Assembly: GCA_028280485.1 (NCBI GenBank)
Contig: JANQLS010000085.1
Span: 248,001 to 312,000 of the forward strand
Length of the DNA stretch: 64,000 bases
Reading direction: 5' to 3'
From: Planctomycetota bacterium
Lineage (GTDB): Bacteria; Planctomycetota; UBA8108; JACQVS01
Below the pieces are notes generated by a model. The model saw only the letters and a list, made by a program, of their open reading frames with translations. It was not told the origin of the DNA and did not search any database. Shown piece by piece: positions 14,732 through 23,411 of the stretch. The stretch's first letter is position 1; each line of letters begins with the position of its first letter. A program made the position numbers and the translations under genes.

Positions 14732-16420
14732 ATGACTCCTCCTTTAAATTGGAACAGTAAGCAGTTTACCCACGGATGGCAAAAGGGAGTGACCGCTTTT
14801 TATTACGGCTTGGGGTTTTCAGAAGAAGATTTTAGTCGCCCTCAAATCGGCATCGGAGTTCCTCTTTTAGATGGAAATCTTTGTAATGTTCATGCCTACG
14901 AATTAGCGAATGGAATTAAAGATTCTTGTCAAGCTTCAGGCTTAGTAGCCTTTCCCTTTGGAGTACCTGGAGTGAGCGACAACATCACTCAGGGTATGGA
15001 AGGAGGAAACGCGAGCTTGCCTTCCCGAAATGTCATCGCCAATTCGGCGGAGATGGTGACGACAGCTCACGGATACGATTGCCTCCTCGGACTGCATCAC
15101 TGTGATAAAAATGGGCCGGGCTTTGCGATGGCCTTAGCTCGAACCAACTACCCCGGTTTAATTATCAGTGGAGGAAGTATTCACCCTGGATGTCATGAAG
15201 GAAAAAACCTGACGATCTTGGATGTATACGATTCTCAAGCTCAAGCTTCGGTGGGGGAGATCACTCAAGAAGAAGCCGATGAGGTTTTAAAGCATGCCTG
15301 CCCGGGCCCTGGAGGATGCGGTATTGCCGCTTCATTCAACACTTGGGGAATCGCGATGGAAGCTATCGGTTTGATGCCACCCAACAGTAGCTCCAACCCA
15401 GCGGTATCTTCGGAAAAAAAAGAAGAGTTAAACTCGGTAGGTGATCTCGCTCTCAATTTATTGAAGCTCAATTTAAGGCCACGAGATATCTTGACTCCAA
15501 AGGCCTTTAGAAATGCCACTCGAGCTATCGCGAGTGCCGGAGGGTCAACAAATGGAATCTTGCATCTATTAGCTTTAGCAAAAGAAGCGAAGGTGGACTT
15601 CACGCTCAAAGATATTCAATCTCTTCTAAAATCAACTCCCGTCTTGTGCAGCTTTGCCCCTCGAGGAACGAAGACGATGGTGGATCTCCACGAGATGGGG
15701 GGAACTTCAGTCCTCTTAGCTCATTTACTAAAAGAGGGAATTTTAGAAGGCGATGCCGTAACCGTCACTGGCAAAACTCTTACAGAAAATCTTTCTTCAA
15801 TTCCTGAAATCCCTAAAGATCAAGATTTGATTGTGAGTTCCGAGCAAGCTTTTAAAGATCACGCTGATATGCAAATCTGTTTCGGGAACTTGGCTCCAGA
15901 AGGTATCGTGTTTAAGGTTTCAAGCTTAGACCGCCCTGCGTTCGAAGGACGAGCCGTCTGTTTTGATGATGCACGTCAGATTACCGAAGCCGTTGAACAG
16001 AAAAAGATTGGACCCGGTTCAGTTGTAGTGTTGAGATATTTGGGTCCTGTTGCTTCCGGGATGCCCGAGGTCTTAGTCGCTTCTGCAGCGTTAGCTGTTC
16101 CCGAGTTAGATGGAAAAGTAGCCTTTATTTCTGATACTCGAGTTTCGGGTGTATCCCATGGCGCCATCGGGGTGCACTGTAGCCCAGAGGCCCAGGTGGG
16201 AGGGCCAATCGCTCTTGTTGAAGATGGCGATACGATCGCCTTTGATCTTATCAAAGGCGAAATTGAGCTTCGAGTTTCAGAATCTGAACTTAAAGAGCGA
16301 AAATCCAACTGGAAAGCCCCGTCTTCAAAAATTAGTCGTGGGTATTTAGCCGATTTTTCTGCTACGTGTGCTCAAGCAAGCCAAGGTTGTGTGAGTAAAA
16401 GTTCATTATCCTTACCATGA
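14732..16420 (+). CDS. ilvD: Dihydroxy-acid dehydratase (IlvD/Edd family)
   Basis: A 562-residue enzyme of the expected length. Family landmarks run in order: RPQIGIGVPLLDGNLCNVHA, GVSDNITQGMEGGNASLPSR, LHHCDKNGPG (cluster Cys), ISGGSIHPG, ACPGPGGCGIAASFNTW (cluster Cys), RDILTPKAF, AGGSTNGILHL, and the C-terminal SDTRVSGVSHGAIGVH. IlvD converts 2,3-dihydroxy-3-methylbutanoate and 2,3-dihydroxy-3-methylpentanoate to the 2-oxo acids in valine and isoleucine synthesis, using an Fe-S cluster in the cytoplasm. Several otherwise conserved positions differ (NGPG, SDNIT), so the related sugar-acid dehydratases (Edd-like) cannot be excluded. Its stop overlaps the start of the next gene (ATGA), so the two are translationally coupled. 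Confidence 0.88.
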   Translation: MTPPLNWNSKQFTHGWQKGVTAFYYGLGFSEEDFSRPQIGIGVPLLDGNLCNVHAYELANGIKDSCQASGLVAFPFGVPGVSDNITQGMEGGNASLPSRNVIANSAEMVTTAHGYDCLLGLHHCDKNGPGFAMALARTNYPGLIISGGSIHPGCHEGKNLTILDVYDSQAQASVGEITQEEADEVLKHACPGPGGCGIAASFNTWGIAMEAIGLMPPNSSSNPAVSSEKKEELNSVGDLALNLLKLNLRPRDILTPKAFRNATRAIASAGGSTNGILHLLALAKEAKVDFTLKDIQSLLKSTPVLCSFAPRGTKTMVDLHEMGGTSVLLAHLLKEGILEGDAVTVTGKTLTENLSSIPEIPKDQDLIVSSEQAFKDHADMQICFGNLAPEGIVFKVSSLDRPAFEGRAVCFDDARQITEAVEQKKIGPGSVVVLRYLGPVASGMPEVLVASAALAVPELDGKVAFISDTRVSGVSHGAIGVHCSPEAQVGGPIALVEDGDTIAFDLIKGEIELRVSESELKERKSNWKAPSSKISRGYLADFSATCAQASQGCVSKSSLSLP

Positions 16421-19176
16421 TGCCGATGCCAAAAAGATATTTCATTCTCAGTCTTCTCGTTTTCATTCCCTTTTTCCTTAATTGGGGCTGTGATACTAAA
16501 TCCACTCCACCCAAAACAACAAAGCCCGTCGTTCAGCCTAAGGTTAATAAGCCTCAATTAGATCCTAAACACCGTGATGCCCGGATGGAGCCACTGCCGG
16601 ATTCCACTCAAGTCGTGTTTCGGGATACGATCAATGTGGAAAAGGCAAAAAGCTACTTTGAACCTAAAAAAGGTTACGAGGTAAGTTTGTTTGCTTCAGA
16701 AAAAGATTTTCCGATCTCTAATCCAGTTTCGATCGATTGGGATTCAGAGGGAAGACTATGGGTGATCAGTCGACCCGACCTTCCGAATCACGATCAGCTC
16801 GAGACTGAAAAATATTTCAATCGAATCGTATTGCTTGAAGATCAAGACCAGGATGGGAAAGCCGACAAGCATCGAGTCATCGCCCAAAAGCTCGAAAATC
16901 CTAGTTCGATTGCAACATTCAGAGACGGGGCTTACTTAACGTTACAAGGACAGCTTGTTTACTTGTCAGTAGAAGTCGTTGAGGGTGAAATTAAACCAAA
17001 GGTCGTTCGAAATTTTTCCACGGAAGACTCCGAGAGGAATATTCATTCTTTAACTTGGGGACCGGATGGAGCTCTTTATTTTTTAGAACAGAATTATCTT
17101 CATTTTTCTGAGAACGAAGAACAACCTGAACCCAAGGTTCAAGGGGGGCATGTTTGGAAATTTGTTCCTTCGAAGGAAGATCCCATTCAGGGTGAGTTTG
17201 AATTAATTTCACCTTACGGCCTGTTAGATCCTCAAGGTTTGGCGTTTCTGATGACGGGTGAGGGCTTTATAGGAGCTGAAGACGAAGCTGATATTCACCT
17301 ATTAACTCCACTGATGGCTGGAGAGCTGGGTCTTCAACCGCATTCATTTCCGAAACCCTTACTCGGTGAAGGCCTCTTCAAACTCGGATCGCTTTTGGTT
17401 TTAAATTCATCCCACTTTCCCGATGCGGTTCAGGGATCCCTTGTCGCATCTTCTTTAGTCGATAAAAGAGCGATCTTAAATTATGAGATCAAGGAAGAAG
17501 GAAGCGGCTTCAAGCTTACTGAAAAGGATCCATTACTTCTTTCGCACGATCCCAATTTCAGGCCAAGCGATTTGAAATTCTCACCTGAAGGCTATTTAAC
17601 CGTCAGCGATTACTGGAGCCCCTTGATCCTAAAAGATGCTTATAAGGCAGATGATACTCGTTGGGACCGTGAGTACGGCCGAATTTGGCTGGTGAAAAAA
17701 TCTAAATATCAACGTGTGCCTAAATATAGTTTTACAAGCGAGGAACTTAAAACGTGGACTTTAGTCGATCGCTTAAAAAGAAAAGAGATTTGGATTCGTA
17801 AACAATCGGTCGATGCCCTCGCTCAACGTGAGCCCGAAGAAGTTTTAACTACATTAAAAGCTTGGTTGAAAGATCAAGATGAAGAAGATCCCCAGCTTGA
17901 ACAGTATCGATTAGATGCTTTTCGCATCACGGAGAGACTTAAAAAACCTGATTATGAACTTCTTAAGAAATTACACGCCTCGAAGAAACCCCAGATTCGA
18001 GCGATGGCTCAACTCGCTTTGGGACAGCACCGGGAACAGTATGAGGAAGCTTTAGAGCTGCTGAGTTCCTCGACAGAAGATTCTCATATTAAGGTTCGTT
18101 TGGCTGCCGCTTTGTCCTTAGGTAAGTTTGATGACATCGATGCTCTTAACCATGCCTTAAGTGTTTTCATCGAAGAGACGGATCCTTGGCTTGAATATAC
18201 CGTTTACGAAGCCTTAGCCCCTTCGCGAGATGTTTGGCTGAAAGCACTTAAAGACGGAGAGGGATTTGGTATCGGTAATCCCAAGGGAGTGCAGTTTTTA
18301 ATTGGAGATTTAGAGCCGGAAGAACTCTTAAGGTTGGCGGTATCTGAAGGAGTTTATCGAGCAGTTATTTTTCACGGCGGGGTGAGCATTGAAATGAAGA
18401 AAGAAGCCTTGAATGGCTTAGCGTTTCTCTACAGTACCAGCGGTCTCGAACAGCTGTTAGAGATCTTAAAAGGCATCGAAGACGAGAAGTCACCGGTTTT
18501 AGAAACGCTTGCTCGACTGCTTTCAAATTGGGAAGAAGAAGAGTTAACTCATAAACTCGATTACTGGGAGGATCTCAGCAAGAACGGTAAAACGTCAAAG
18601 CTTCGTTCCGTCGCCTTTGCACATTGGATTTTAGTGGATGGAAACAGCATTCGAGCTTGGAAATCTGCGATTGAAAGTTCGGCTCAGTTAAAAGATTTCT
18701 TAGCTGGTTTCGCCGAGATTCGAGAAGAGAAAGTTCGTAGCAGCCATTTTTCAGATTTAGTTAAAATCGCAAAGAACGAGTTTAAATCTGAAGATGGAGC
18801 TGAACTGAAAATCACCGTGGAACACCAAAAGCTTGCGGTTTCTACTTTAGAGTGGGTTTTTGGTCCGGAGGATCAAGCCGAGCAAAAATTAGATGTGTTC
18901 TTCACTCTGATCAAAAACGATGATTTGGTCGAGCCCACTCTCAGGGCTTTATTAACTATCCCCGAGTTCGAATGGCCGGAAGAAAAAATTCCCGAGTGGG
19001 CTCAGCTCGTCGCTGAGGCCGTTGCAAAATATCCGGTTGAAGATCAAGACACCTTGACCGAGAGCATCGAGTTTTTAGAAAGTGTTTTAGATTTACTTCC
19101 TGATGATCAACAAGAGGCCTTCGGTAAAAAGATCGAAGAATTAAAAAAGAAAATTACTCCGAAGGAGGATCCTTAG
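16417..19176 (+). CDS. PVC-type dehydrogenase-like lipoprotein with HEAT repeats, no heme motif
   Basis: A 919-residue protein. The N-terminus is a lipoprotein signal (LSLLVFIPFFLNWGC, Cys at about residue 25) with a Pro/Lys/Thr-rich linker. Residues about 75-440 form the beta-propeller seen in planctomycete 'membrane-bound dehydrogenase' proteins (KGYEVSLFASEKDFPISNPV, IDWDSEGRLWV, LEDQDQDGKADKH, HSLTWGPDGALYF). Residues about 450-910 are alpha-helical HEAT-like repeats. The other two members in this window end in a c-type heme domain; this one has no CxxCH and no cysteine after the lipobox that I can find. It overlaps ilvD by 4 bases and the convergent gene at 19154 by 23 bases. The role is unknown. 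The loss of heme suggests scaffold or sugar binding rather than redox work. Confidence 0.85.
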   Translation: MMPMPKRYFILSLLVFIPFFLNWGCDTKSTPPKTTKPVVQPKVNKPQLDPKHRDARMEPLPDSTQVVFRDTINVEKAKSYFEPKKGYEVSLFASEKDFPISNPVSIDWDSEGRLWVISRPDLPNHDQLETEKYFNRIVLLEDQDQDGKADKHRVIAQKLENPSSIATFRDGAYLTLQGQLVYLSVEVVEGEIKPKVVRNFSTEDSERNIHSLTWGPDGALYFLEQNYLHFSENEEQPEPKVQGGHVWKFVPSKEDPIQGEFELISPYGLLDPQGLAFLMTGEGFIGAEDEADIHLLTPLMAGELGLQPHSFPKPLLGEGLFKLGSLLVLNSSHFPDAVQGSLVASSLVDKRAILNYEIKEEGSGFKLTEKDPLLLSHDPNFRPSDLKFSPEGYLTVSDYWSPLILKDAYKADDTRWDREYGRIWLVKKSKYQRVPKYSFTSEELKTWTLVDRLKRKEIWIRKQSVDALAQREPEEVLTTLKAWLKDQDEEDPQLEQYRLDAFRITERLKKPDYELLKKLHASKKPQIRAMAQLALGQHREQYEEALELLSSSTEDSHIKVRLAAALSLGKFDDIDALNHALSVFIEETDPWLEYTVYEALAPSRDVWLKALKDGEGFGIGNPKGVQFLIGDLEPEELLRLAVSEGVYRAVIFHGGVSIEMKKEALNGLAFLYSTSGLEQLLEILKGIEDEKSPVLETLARLLSNWEEEELTHKLDYWEDLSKNGKTSKLRSVAFAHWILVDGNSIRAWKSAIESSAQLKDFLAGFAEIREEKVRSSHFSDLVKIAKNEFKSEDGAELKITVEHQKLAVSTLEWVFGPEDQAEQKLDVFFTLIKNDDLVEPTLRALLTIPEFEWPEEKIPEWAQLVAEAVAKYPVEDQDTLTESIEFLESVLDLLPDDQQEAFGKKIEELKKKITPKEDP

Positions 19177-19375
19177 GATCAGAACTCAATTCTTTTCGTT
19201 CTCGGTTCGCTTTTAACAAGTTTAAAATAGATCGAAAGAGAAGAATGATTCCGAGGGCTAGATAAACCGTTCCAAATGTTTTATCTTTGCTTTCGACAAA
19301 CGCGTAGTAACTCAGGCCAAAGAGAACGAGCGCCATGATGAAACCCGTAAAGCCTAAAATAAATCGGAGAATCAT
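19154..19375 (-). CDS. Small two-helix membrane protein
   Basis: A 73-residue protein with two hydrophobic segments (about residues 4-26 and 36-54) and a charged C-terminus (KANRERKELSSDPKDPPSE). Its start overlaps the stop of the DJ-1/PfpI gene by 4 bases (ATGA type), which supports it being a real, coupled gene. Its 3' end overlaps the convergent gene at 16417-19176 by 23 bases. The function is unknown. Confidence 0.7.
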   Translation of the reverse strand: MILRFILGFTGFIMALVLFGLSYYAFVESKDKTFGTVYLALGIILLFRSILNLLKANRERKELSSDPKDPPSE

Positions 19376-19944
19376 GCGCTGCTCACTTTCTCACGTTCTT
19401 TCTTGAGAAGATCGATCCAAACTTTTACGTAATGCCCGTTATCGTGATACGTGCGACCACTGACTAAATTACCGTCTACCACACAGGGTTCATTGACGTA
19501 TTCCCCTCCACAAACCTCAAGATCGAATTGACATTTGGCCACCGTCGCCATTTTTCTTCCCCGAACACAATCCGCCCGGGCGGGAATCTCCACCCCGTGA
19601 CAAACACTGGCAATCGGTTTGTTCTCATTAAAATAGTACTGGGTGATGCGAATGAGATCAGGATCATCCCGGATATATTCTGGTGCGCGGCCGCCGCTAA
19701 ATAGGATGCCAACGTATTCTTCGGGTTGAATGTCCTTGAAGGCAATATCCGCTTCAATCGTATAGCCTTCCCACTCTTTGGTGATCGTCCAACCCGGTTT
19801 GATTTCATGAAGAACCATTTGAAAACGCCGCTTTTCAGGCCCGGCGACTACCGGTTCAAAGCCATCCTCAATGAGTCGGTAATAGGGGTAAAGTGTATCT
19901 AATGTTTCAGTTGCATCTCCGACGATGATGAGAACTTTATTCAT
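19372..19944 (-). CDS. DJ-1/PfpI superfamily protein
   Basis: A 190-residue protein with the DJ-1/PfpI fold. It opens NKVLIIVGDATETLDTLYPY, has the GILFSGGRAPEYIRDDPDL segment and the nucleophile elbow ASVCHGVEIPARA with the reactive Cys. The C-terminus has DGNLVSGRTYHDNGHYVKVW. An upstream Glu that assists the Cys is probably the one in DATET. Family members include glyoxalases, chaperone-like deglycases and peptidases, and the sequence does not tell which this is. It lies upstream of, and overlaps, the small membrane protein gene. It is divergent from the large secreted protein gene at 20128, with 183 bases between. Confidence 0.88.
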   Translation of the reverse strand: MNKVLIIVGDATETLDTLYPYYRLIEDGFEPVVAGPEKRRFQMVLHEIKPGWTITKEWEGYTIEADIAFKDIQPEEYVGILFSGGRAPEYIRDDPDLIRITQYYFNENKPIASVCHGVEIPARADCVRGRKMATVAKCQFDLEVCGGEYVNEPCVVDGNLVSGRTYHDNGHYVKVWIDLLKKEREKVSSA

Positions 19945-20127
19945 GACTATTCAAAGCGCAATATTCAGCGCAAGGTATCAGATGGGTTAATTTACTAGTT
20001 AAATTTCCTCGACAAGACCAGTCATTTTACTCGGTGGCCTGCCGTTTTCTGCTAAAATTGTGGTGTTTCTGTAGAATCTTTAGGCGTCTCTATCTTTCAA
20101 TCCGAGAAACCCTCTTGGGAGTCGAAA

Positions 20128-22974
20128 ATGGCTCGAAGCTGTGCCGTTACATTCTTAACTATCGCTTGGATTTTCCACCTGCATTCTGTTGCCTTCGGGA
20201 TGGAACCTCTTTGGATCCATTCTCGTTCCGCTGAGTTCAGTGCTCGCGATCAGGCTCATGAAATCTTTCTAGGTGAAAATAACCACGCCACGATCGTCAG
20301 CAATTCATCTGCACCCGCCGCTGAAGATGAGATTCAAATCGATCGATTTGACGATCAGCAAAACTTAGTTTGGAGTCACAGTCTTCATATCCCTGATTTG
20401 CAACTCAACTATCGATCCTCAAGCGTGAACGATCGTGGGGAAGTTTTTGTCGCTTTTTATTCAGCGGAAATCAAATGGTACGATCACGCTCCTTTTCTTG
20501 TAAAAATTTCGGCTGAAGGGCAGGAGCTTTGGCGAAAATCATTGAATATCGAATTTAGAAATATGGTGGTCGCTTCCCATCCTGAAGGCGGAGTGATCGT
20601 CAGTGGGAAGAATTTTAAAACATCTCACACTGTTCTTTTTGATGCCGATGGAGAGGAACAATGGAGACACTTATTTAAAAGCGATCTTGGGGAACGAGAG
20701 GAATACGATCCCGAAGCCATCCTCATCAATTCAAATGGCGATATTTTTATCACGGGTGAATTTGGTTATGACGATGACTGTGAAGAAGATTGCCCCACTG
20801 AAATTTGTACTCTGAAGTACAACTCCGATGGTGAACTCCAATGGGATCACTACTACGAAGGTCTTGGGCTTGGGTATCAAAGACCGGCCGGGATGCAGTT
20901 TGACTCTGAAGAGAATTTACTCATTTACGGTCGTATGGGTCCCGCTCGAAAAGATGAAGATTACTTAGTTTATAAACTCGACTCTGATGCCAATTTAGAT
21001 TGGGATTTTAAAGCGGGGTACACCGAGGGTTTGCTTAAAGGATTAAGTCTTTCTTCTTCAGGAAAAATTACAATCACCGGAAACTTGGGAACGATTCAAC
21101 TAGATTCTCAAGGGGAAGAACTTTGGAGAGTCGAACTCGATCCTGAAGATCCCCTACGATTTCAAGGATTGGATATCGAAAGTGATGGAGCCGATGGGGC
21201 TGTCATTATCGCGGGAGTTGAAGGTGAACTTTGGGAGCCGGGTTCCCTTTTTGTTCTCGAGCATCGTGACTCTTCAGGAGAGCTTTCATGGCGTATTGAA
21301 AGAAGTGGTGATCAACGAGATGTCGATCATGCTTGGAGAATCGTTCGCGATTCAAACGAACAATTTCACGTTCTCGGCCAGATCACAAATTTCGGTTCGG
21401 CGTCTGACCTTGCTTACTTGATCACGGATTCAGCGGGAGAGGTTCACTTTGAGAGAGTGATCGATAACAAAGTGATCGCCTTTTATCAGATTGCGGATGC
21501 GATTAAATTTCATTCTCGCGGGGGACTGATCGCTAGTGGAGTCTCCGGAGGAGATTTTGCGGCTGTGCGTTTAGATCCCTCTGATGGAAGTCTCGTTTGG
21601 GCTTGGGAAGAAGGTCAAGGTAACTGGCTCGACACTCAGTCTCAACTTCTTGAAATCAAAAGTGATGGCCGGGCTGTGTTGAGTGGTGCTTTGAAATCAG
21701 ACTTTAAAACCGTGGTCCTCGATCTCGATGGAGTGCTTCTTTGGGAACGCATCTTCGACAACGGAAGAGCGGATTTTCCCAAAGATATGGTGCTCAATTC
21801 AGACGATGAAATCATCGTTTGTGGTGCTTCCCAGCAAAAAGGACATCCCTGGGATCACGGCATTAGCACTCTCATGTACTCTCCAAATGGTGAAGAACGA
21901 TTCAATCAACGAATCGACCCGAGTAATCGACATGAGTATTACGGAGTGATTGGGCTCGATCGAGTGGACAATCTTTACGTAGTATCGGGGACCTCCTGGT
22001 ACGGATCGGGTACATCACCCACTCAACATTTGACCAAATATTCTTCGAATGGAGATTGGCAGTGGGAAATCCCTTTTTCTCGATCTGAAGACTTTAAGGA
22101 TCGACCTCAAGATTTAACTATCCTGGAAAACGGCGATATCGTCATCGCAAGTGAATCAGAAATGCCCGACTTTATCGGGTGGACTCTCCTTCGATACGAT
22201 TCCAATGGAAACCTCAAACATTTTTTCCACCCCCCTTCTTTTTCGGCAGGAGAAGCCTTGGTGAAAAGGATTCATTCGAATTCAAACAATGATATGTGGT
22301 TAACCGGGAATATTCAGCCCTATCGAGATCCCCATCTGTCCGATGCTGCAGTGATCAAAATGAATTTTGAGGGGGAAGAGCTTTGGAGTTATATCCACGG
22401 AGGAGATGGACGCCAAGCGATCCAGGGTTCAGCCTTAGCGTTAGATGGCACTCTTTATGTCGCCGGCTCGAAAGTGAACGAAGAAGGTTCTGAAGTATGG
22501 ATGGTTCTTGCGATCGATCAAGATGGGAACTTACTTTGGGAAGATACTCAAGGGGGAGTTACCTCTTCCATTTCTGAAGCTAAAGCAATCACCTTTGATC
22601 ATCTTGGAAACGTTTATGTTTCAGGTACATTAAATGGGGAGTTCGCGGTGATGAAGTACCGAGGAACCAGCTCAGATCTTCCTCTTTTTCTTCGCGGAGA
22701 TTGCGATGGAGATGGGAAAGTTAGAAGTGTGATTCAAGAAGCCATCTTCAATCTTCGTTATAACTTTGTCGGCGGTTCAACCCCACCGTGTTTCGCCGCT
22801 TGTGACTTCAATGCGAATGGCACCGTCGACGGGGATCTTTCGGACGCCGTTTATCTTCTCACTTTTGGTTTCTTAGGTGGTCCTTCTCCTCAAGCCCCAT
22901 GGCCGAATTGTGACCTTTCGGGCCAACAAGGGGATATTGAGTTGGGCTGCGAGCAAAGCCCGCTTTGTAATTAG
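20128..22974 (+). CDS. Secreted beta-propeller-like protein with C-terminal dockerin
   Basis: A 948-residue protein. The start at 20128 is supported by GGGAG at 20117-20121 and a signal peptide (SCAVTFLTIAWIFHLHSVAFG). Residues about 30-850 consist of many blade-like repeats with recurring elements such as DSDGELQWDHYY, GEELWRVELD and FDHLGNVYVSGT. This pattern matches SBBP-type secreted propellers. The C-terminus (LFLRGDCDGDGKV..., then CDFNANGTVDGDLSDAVYLL) holds two dockerin-like repeats; the first loop is disturbed (VRSVIQEAIFNLRYNFVGG), the second is more regular. No catalytic residues are visible. The role is probably extracellular and structural. The gene is followed by an unusual array of five hairpins. 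Confidence 0.85.
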   Translation: MARSCAVTFLTIAWIFHLHSVAFGMEPLWIHSRSAEFSARDQAHEIFLGENNHATIVSNSSAPAAEDEIQIDRFDDQQNLVWSHSLHIPDLQLNYRSSSVNDRGEVFVAFYSAEIKWYDHAPFLVKISAEGQELWRKSLNIEFRNMVVASHPEGGVIVSGKNFKTSHTVLFDADGEEQWRHLFKSDLGEREEYDPEAILINSNGDIFITGEFGYDDDCEEDCPTEICTLKYNSDGELQWDHYYEGLGLGYQRPAGMQFDSEENLLIYGRMGPARKDEDYLVYKLDSDANLDWDFKAGYTEGLLKGLSLSSSGKITITGNLGTIQLDSQGEELWRVELDPEDPLRFQGLDIESDGADGAVIIAGVEGELWEPGSLFVLEHRDSSGELSWRIERSGDQRDVDHAWRIVRDSNEQFHVLGQITNFGSASDLAYLITDSAGEVHFERVIDNKVIAFYQIADAIKFHSRGGLIASGVSGGDFAAVRLDPSDGSLVWAWEEGQGNWLDTQSQLLEIKSDGRAVLSGALKSDFKTVVLDLDGVLLWERIFDNGRADFPKDMVLNSDDEIIVCGASQQKGHPWDHGISTLMYSPNGEERFNQRIDPSNRHEYYGVIGLDRVDNLYVVSGTSWYGSGTSPTQHLTKYSSNGDWQWEIPFSRSEDFKDRPQDLTILENGDIVIASESEMPDFIGWTLLRYDSNGNLKHFFHPPSFSAGEALVKRIHSNSNNDMWLTGNIQPYRDPHLSDAAVIKMNFEGEELWSYIHGGDGRQAIQGSALALDGTLYVAGSKVNEEGSEVWMVLAIDQDGNLLWEDTQGGVTSSISEAKAITFDHLGNVYVSGTLNGEFAVMKYRGTSSDLPLFLRGDCDGDGKVRSVIQEAIFNLRYNFVGGSTPPCFAACDFNANGTVDGDLSDAVYLLTFGFLGGPSPQAPWPNCDLSGQQGDIELGCEQSPLCN

Positions 22975-22980
22975 TTTTTG

Positions 22981-23129
22981 TTGAAACAAGCTCCTTCGGA
23001 GCTCGCTTCAACCGTTCCAGCAAATCTATGATTTGCTTTCACTCCGCTAAACATTGGCTCGAAGAGCCAATGTTCGCGGCCGAGTTGGTCTCAACTCGGC
23101 TTAGTTCCTGTTTAATCAACAGGAACTAA
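22981..23129. repeat. Tandem array of five different perfect hairpins
   Basis: Five perfect inverted repeats follow one another: AGCTCC-TTC-GGAGCT (22989-23003, with TTGAA/TTCAA outer arms), GCAAATC-TAT-GATTTGC (23020-23036), a stem of 11 with loop GAA (23050-23074, arm AACATTGGCTC), a stem of 9 with loop GTCT (23079-23100, arm GCCGAGTTG), and a stem of 12 with loop TAATC (23101-23129, arm TTAGTTCCTGTT). The stems share no sequence. The array starts 7 bases after the stop codon of the gene ending at 22974. Confidence 0.85.
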
Positions 23130-23152
23130 TTAGAAAAATTATTATGATCCCA

Positions 23153-23226
23153 CCCCTCGCTCGCGCTTCGGGCTAGTTAACGACTTAGTTCATTATTCTT
23201 AACTAGCCCGAAGCGCTAGCGAGGGG
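23153..23226. repeat. Facing pair of the 26-base AACTAGCCCG...GCGAGGGG palindromic repeat
   Basis: Inverted 26-base copies at 23153-23178 (one mismatch, CGCTCGCG for CGCTAGCG) and 23201-23226 are separated by 22 bases. They could form a 26-base-pair stem. They lie between convergent genes, directly beside the mini-element at 23236. Confidence 0.9.
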
Positions 23227-23235
23227 ATCATTTTC

Positions 23236-23403
23236 ATTTCAAGCCCGAAGCATCAGCGAGGGACTAGAAATCAATCCAATTCAAAAGCGCACTACAACAT
23301 TAGGCGTGGCGGGAGCCCCGACTCCAAGGTAAAACCCTATCCTCCTAATCCCCCTATCGATTAGATCCATTGCGTGCACTCGCTGACGCTTCGCGCTTGA
23401 AAT
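23236..23403. repeat. MITE-like element with ATTTCAAGC inverted ends
   Basis: A 168-base element bounded by ATTTCAAGCCCGAAGC on the left and GCTTCGCGCTTGAAAT on the right, about 25-base imperfect inverted repeats. Relatives of similar length are at 38844-39016 and 40205-40375. It has no coding capacity, and its right end is 9 bases from the stop codon of the minus-strand peptidase gene at 23412. Confidence 0.75.
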
Positions 23404-23411
23404 TTGGTGTT

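Noticed and set aside
20034..20234. A 66-codon open frame before the propeller gene
   Set aside because: It overlaps the start and signal-peptide region of 20128-22974 in another frame, with no ribosome binding site and no recognisable protein.
23153..23403. An insertion sequence
   Set aside because: No transposase frame exists between or near the inverted repeats; the element is under 260 bases in all.
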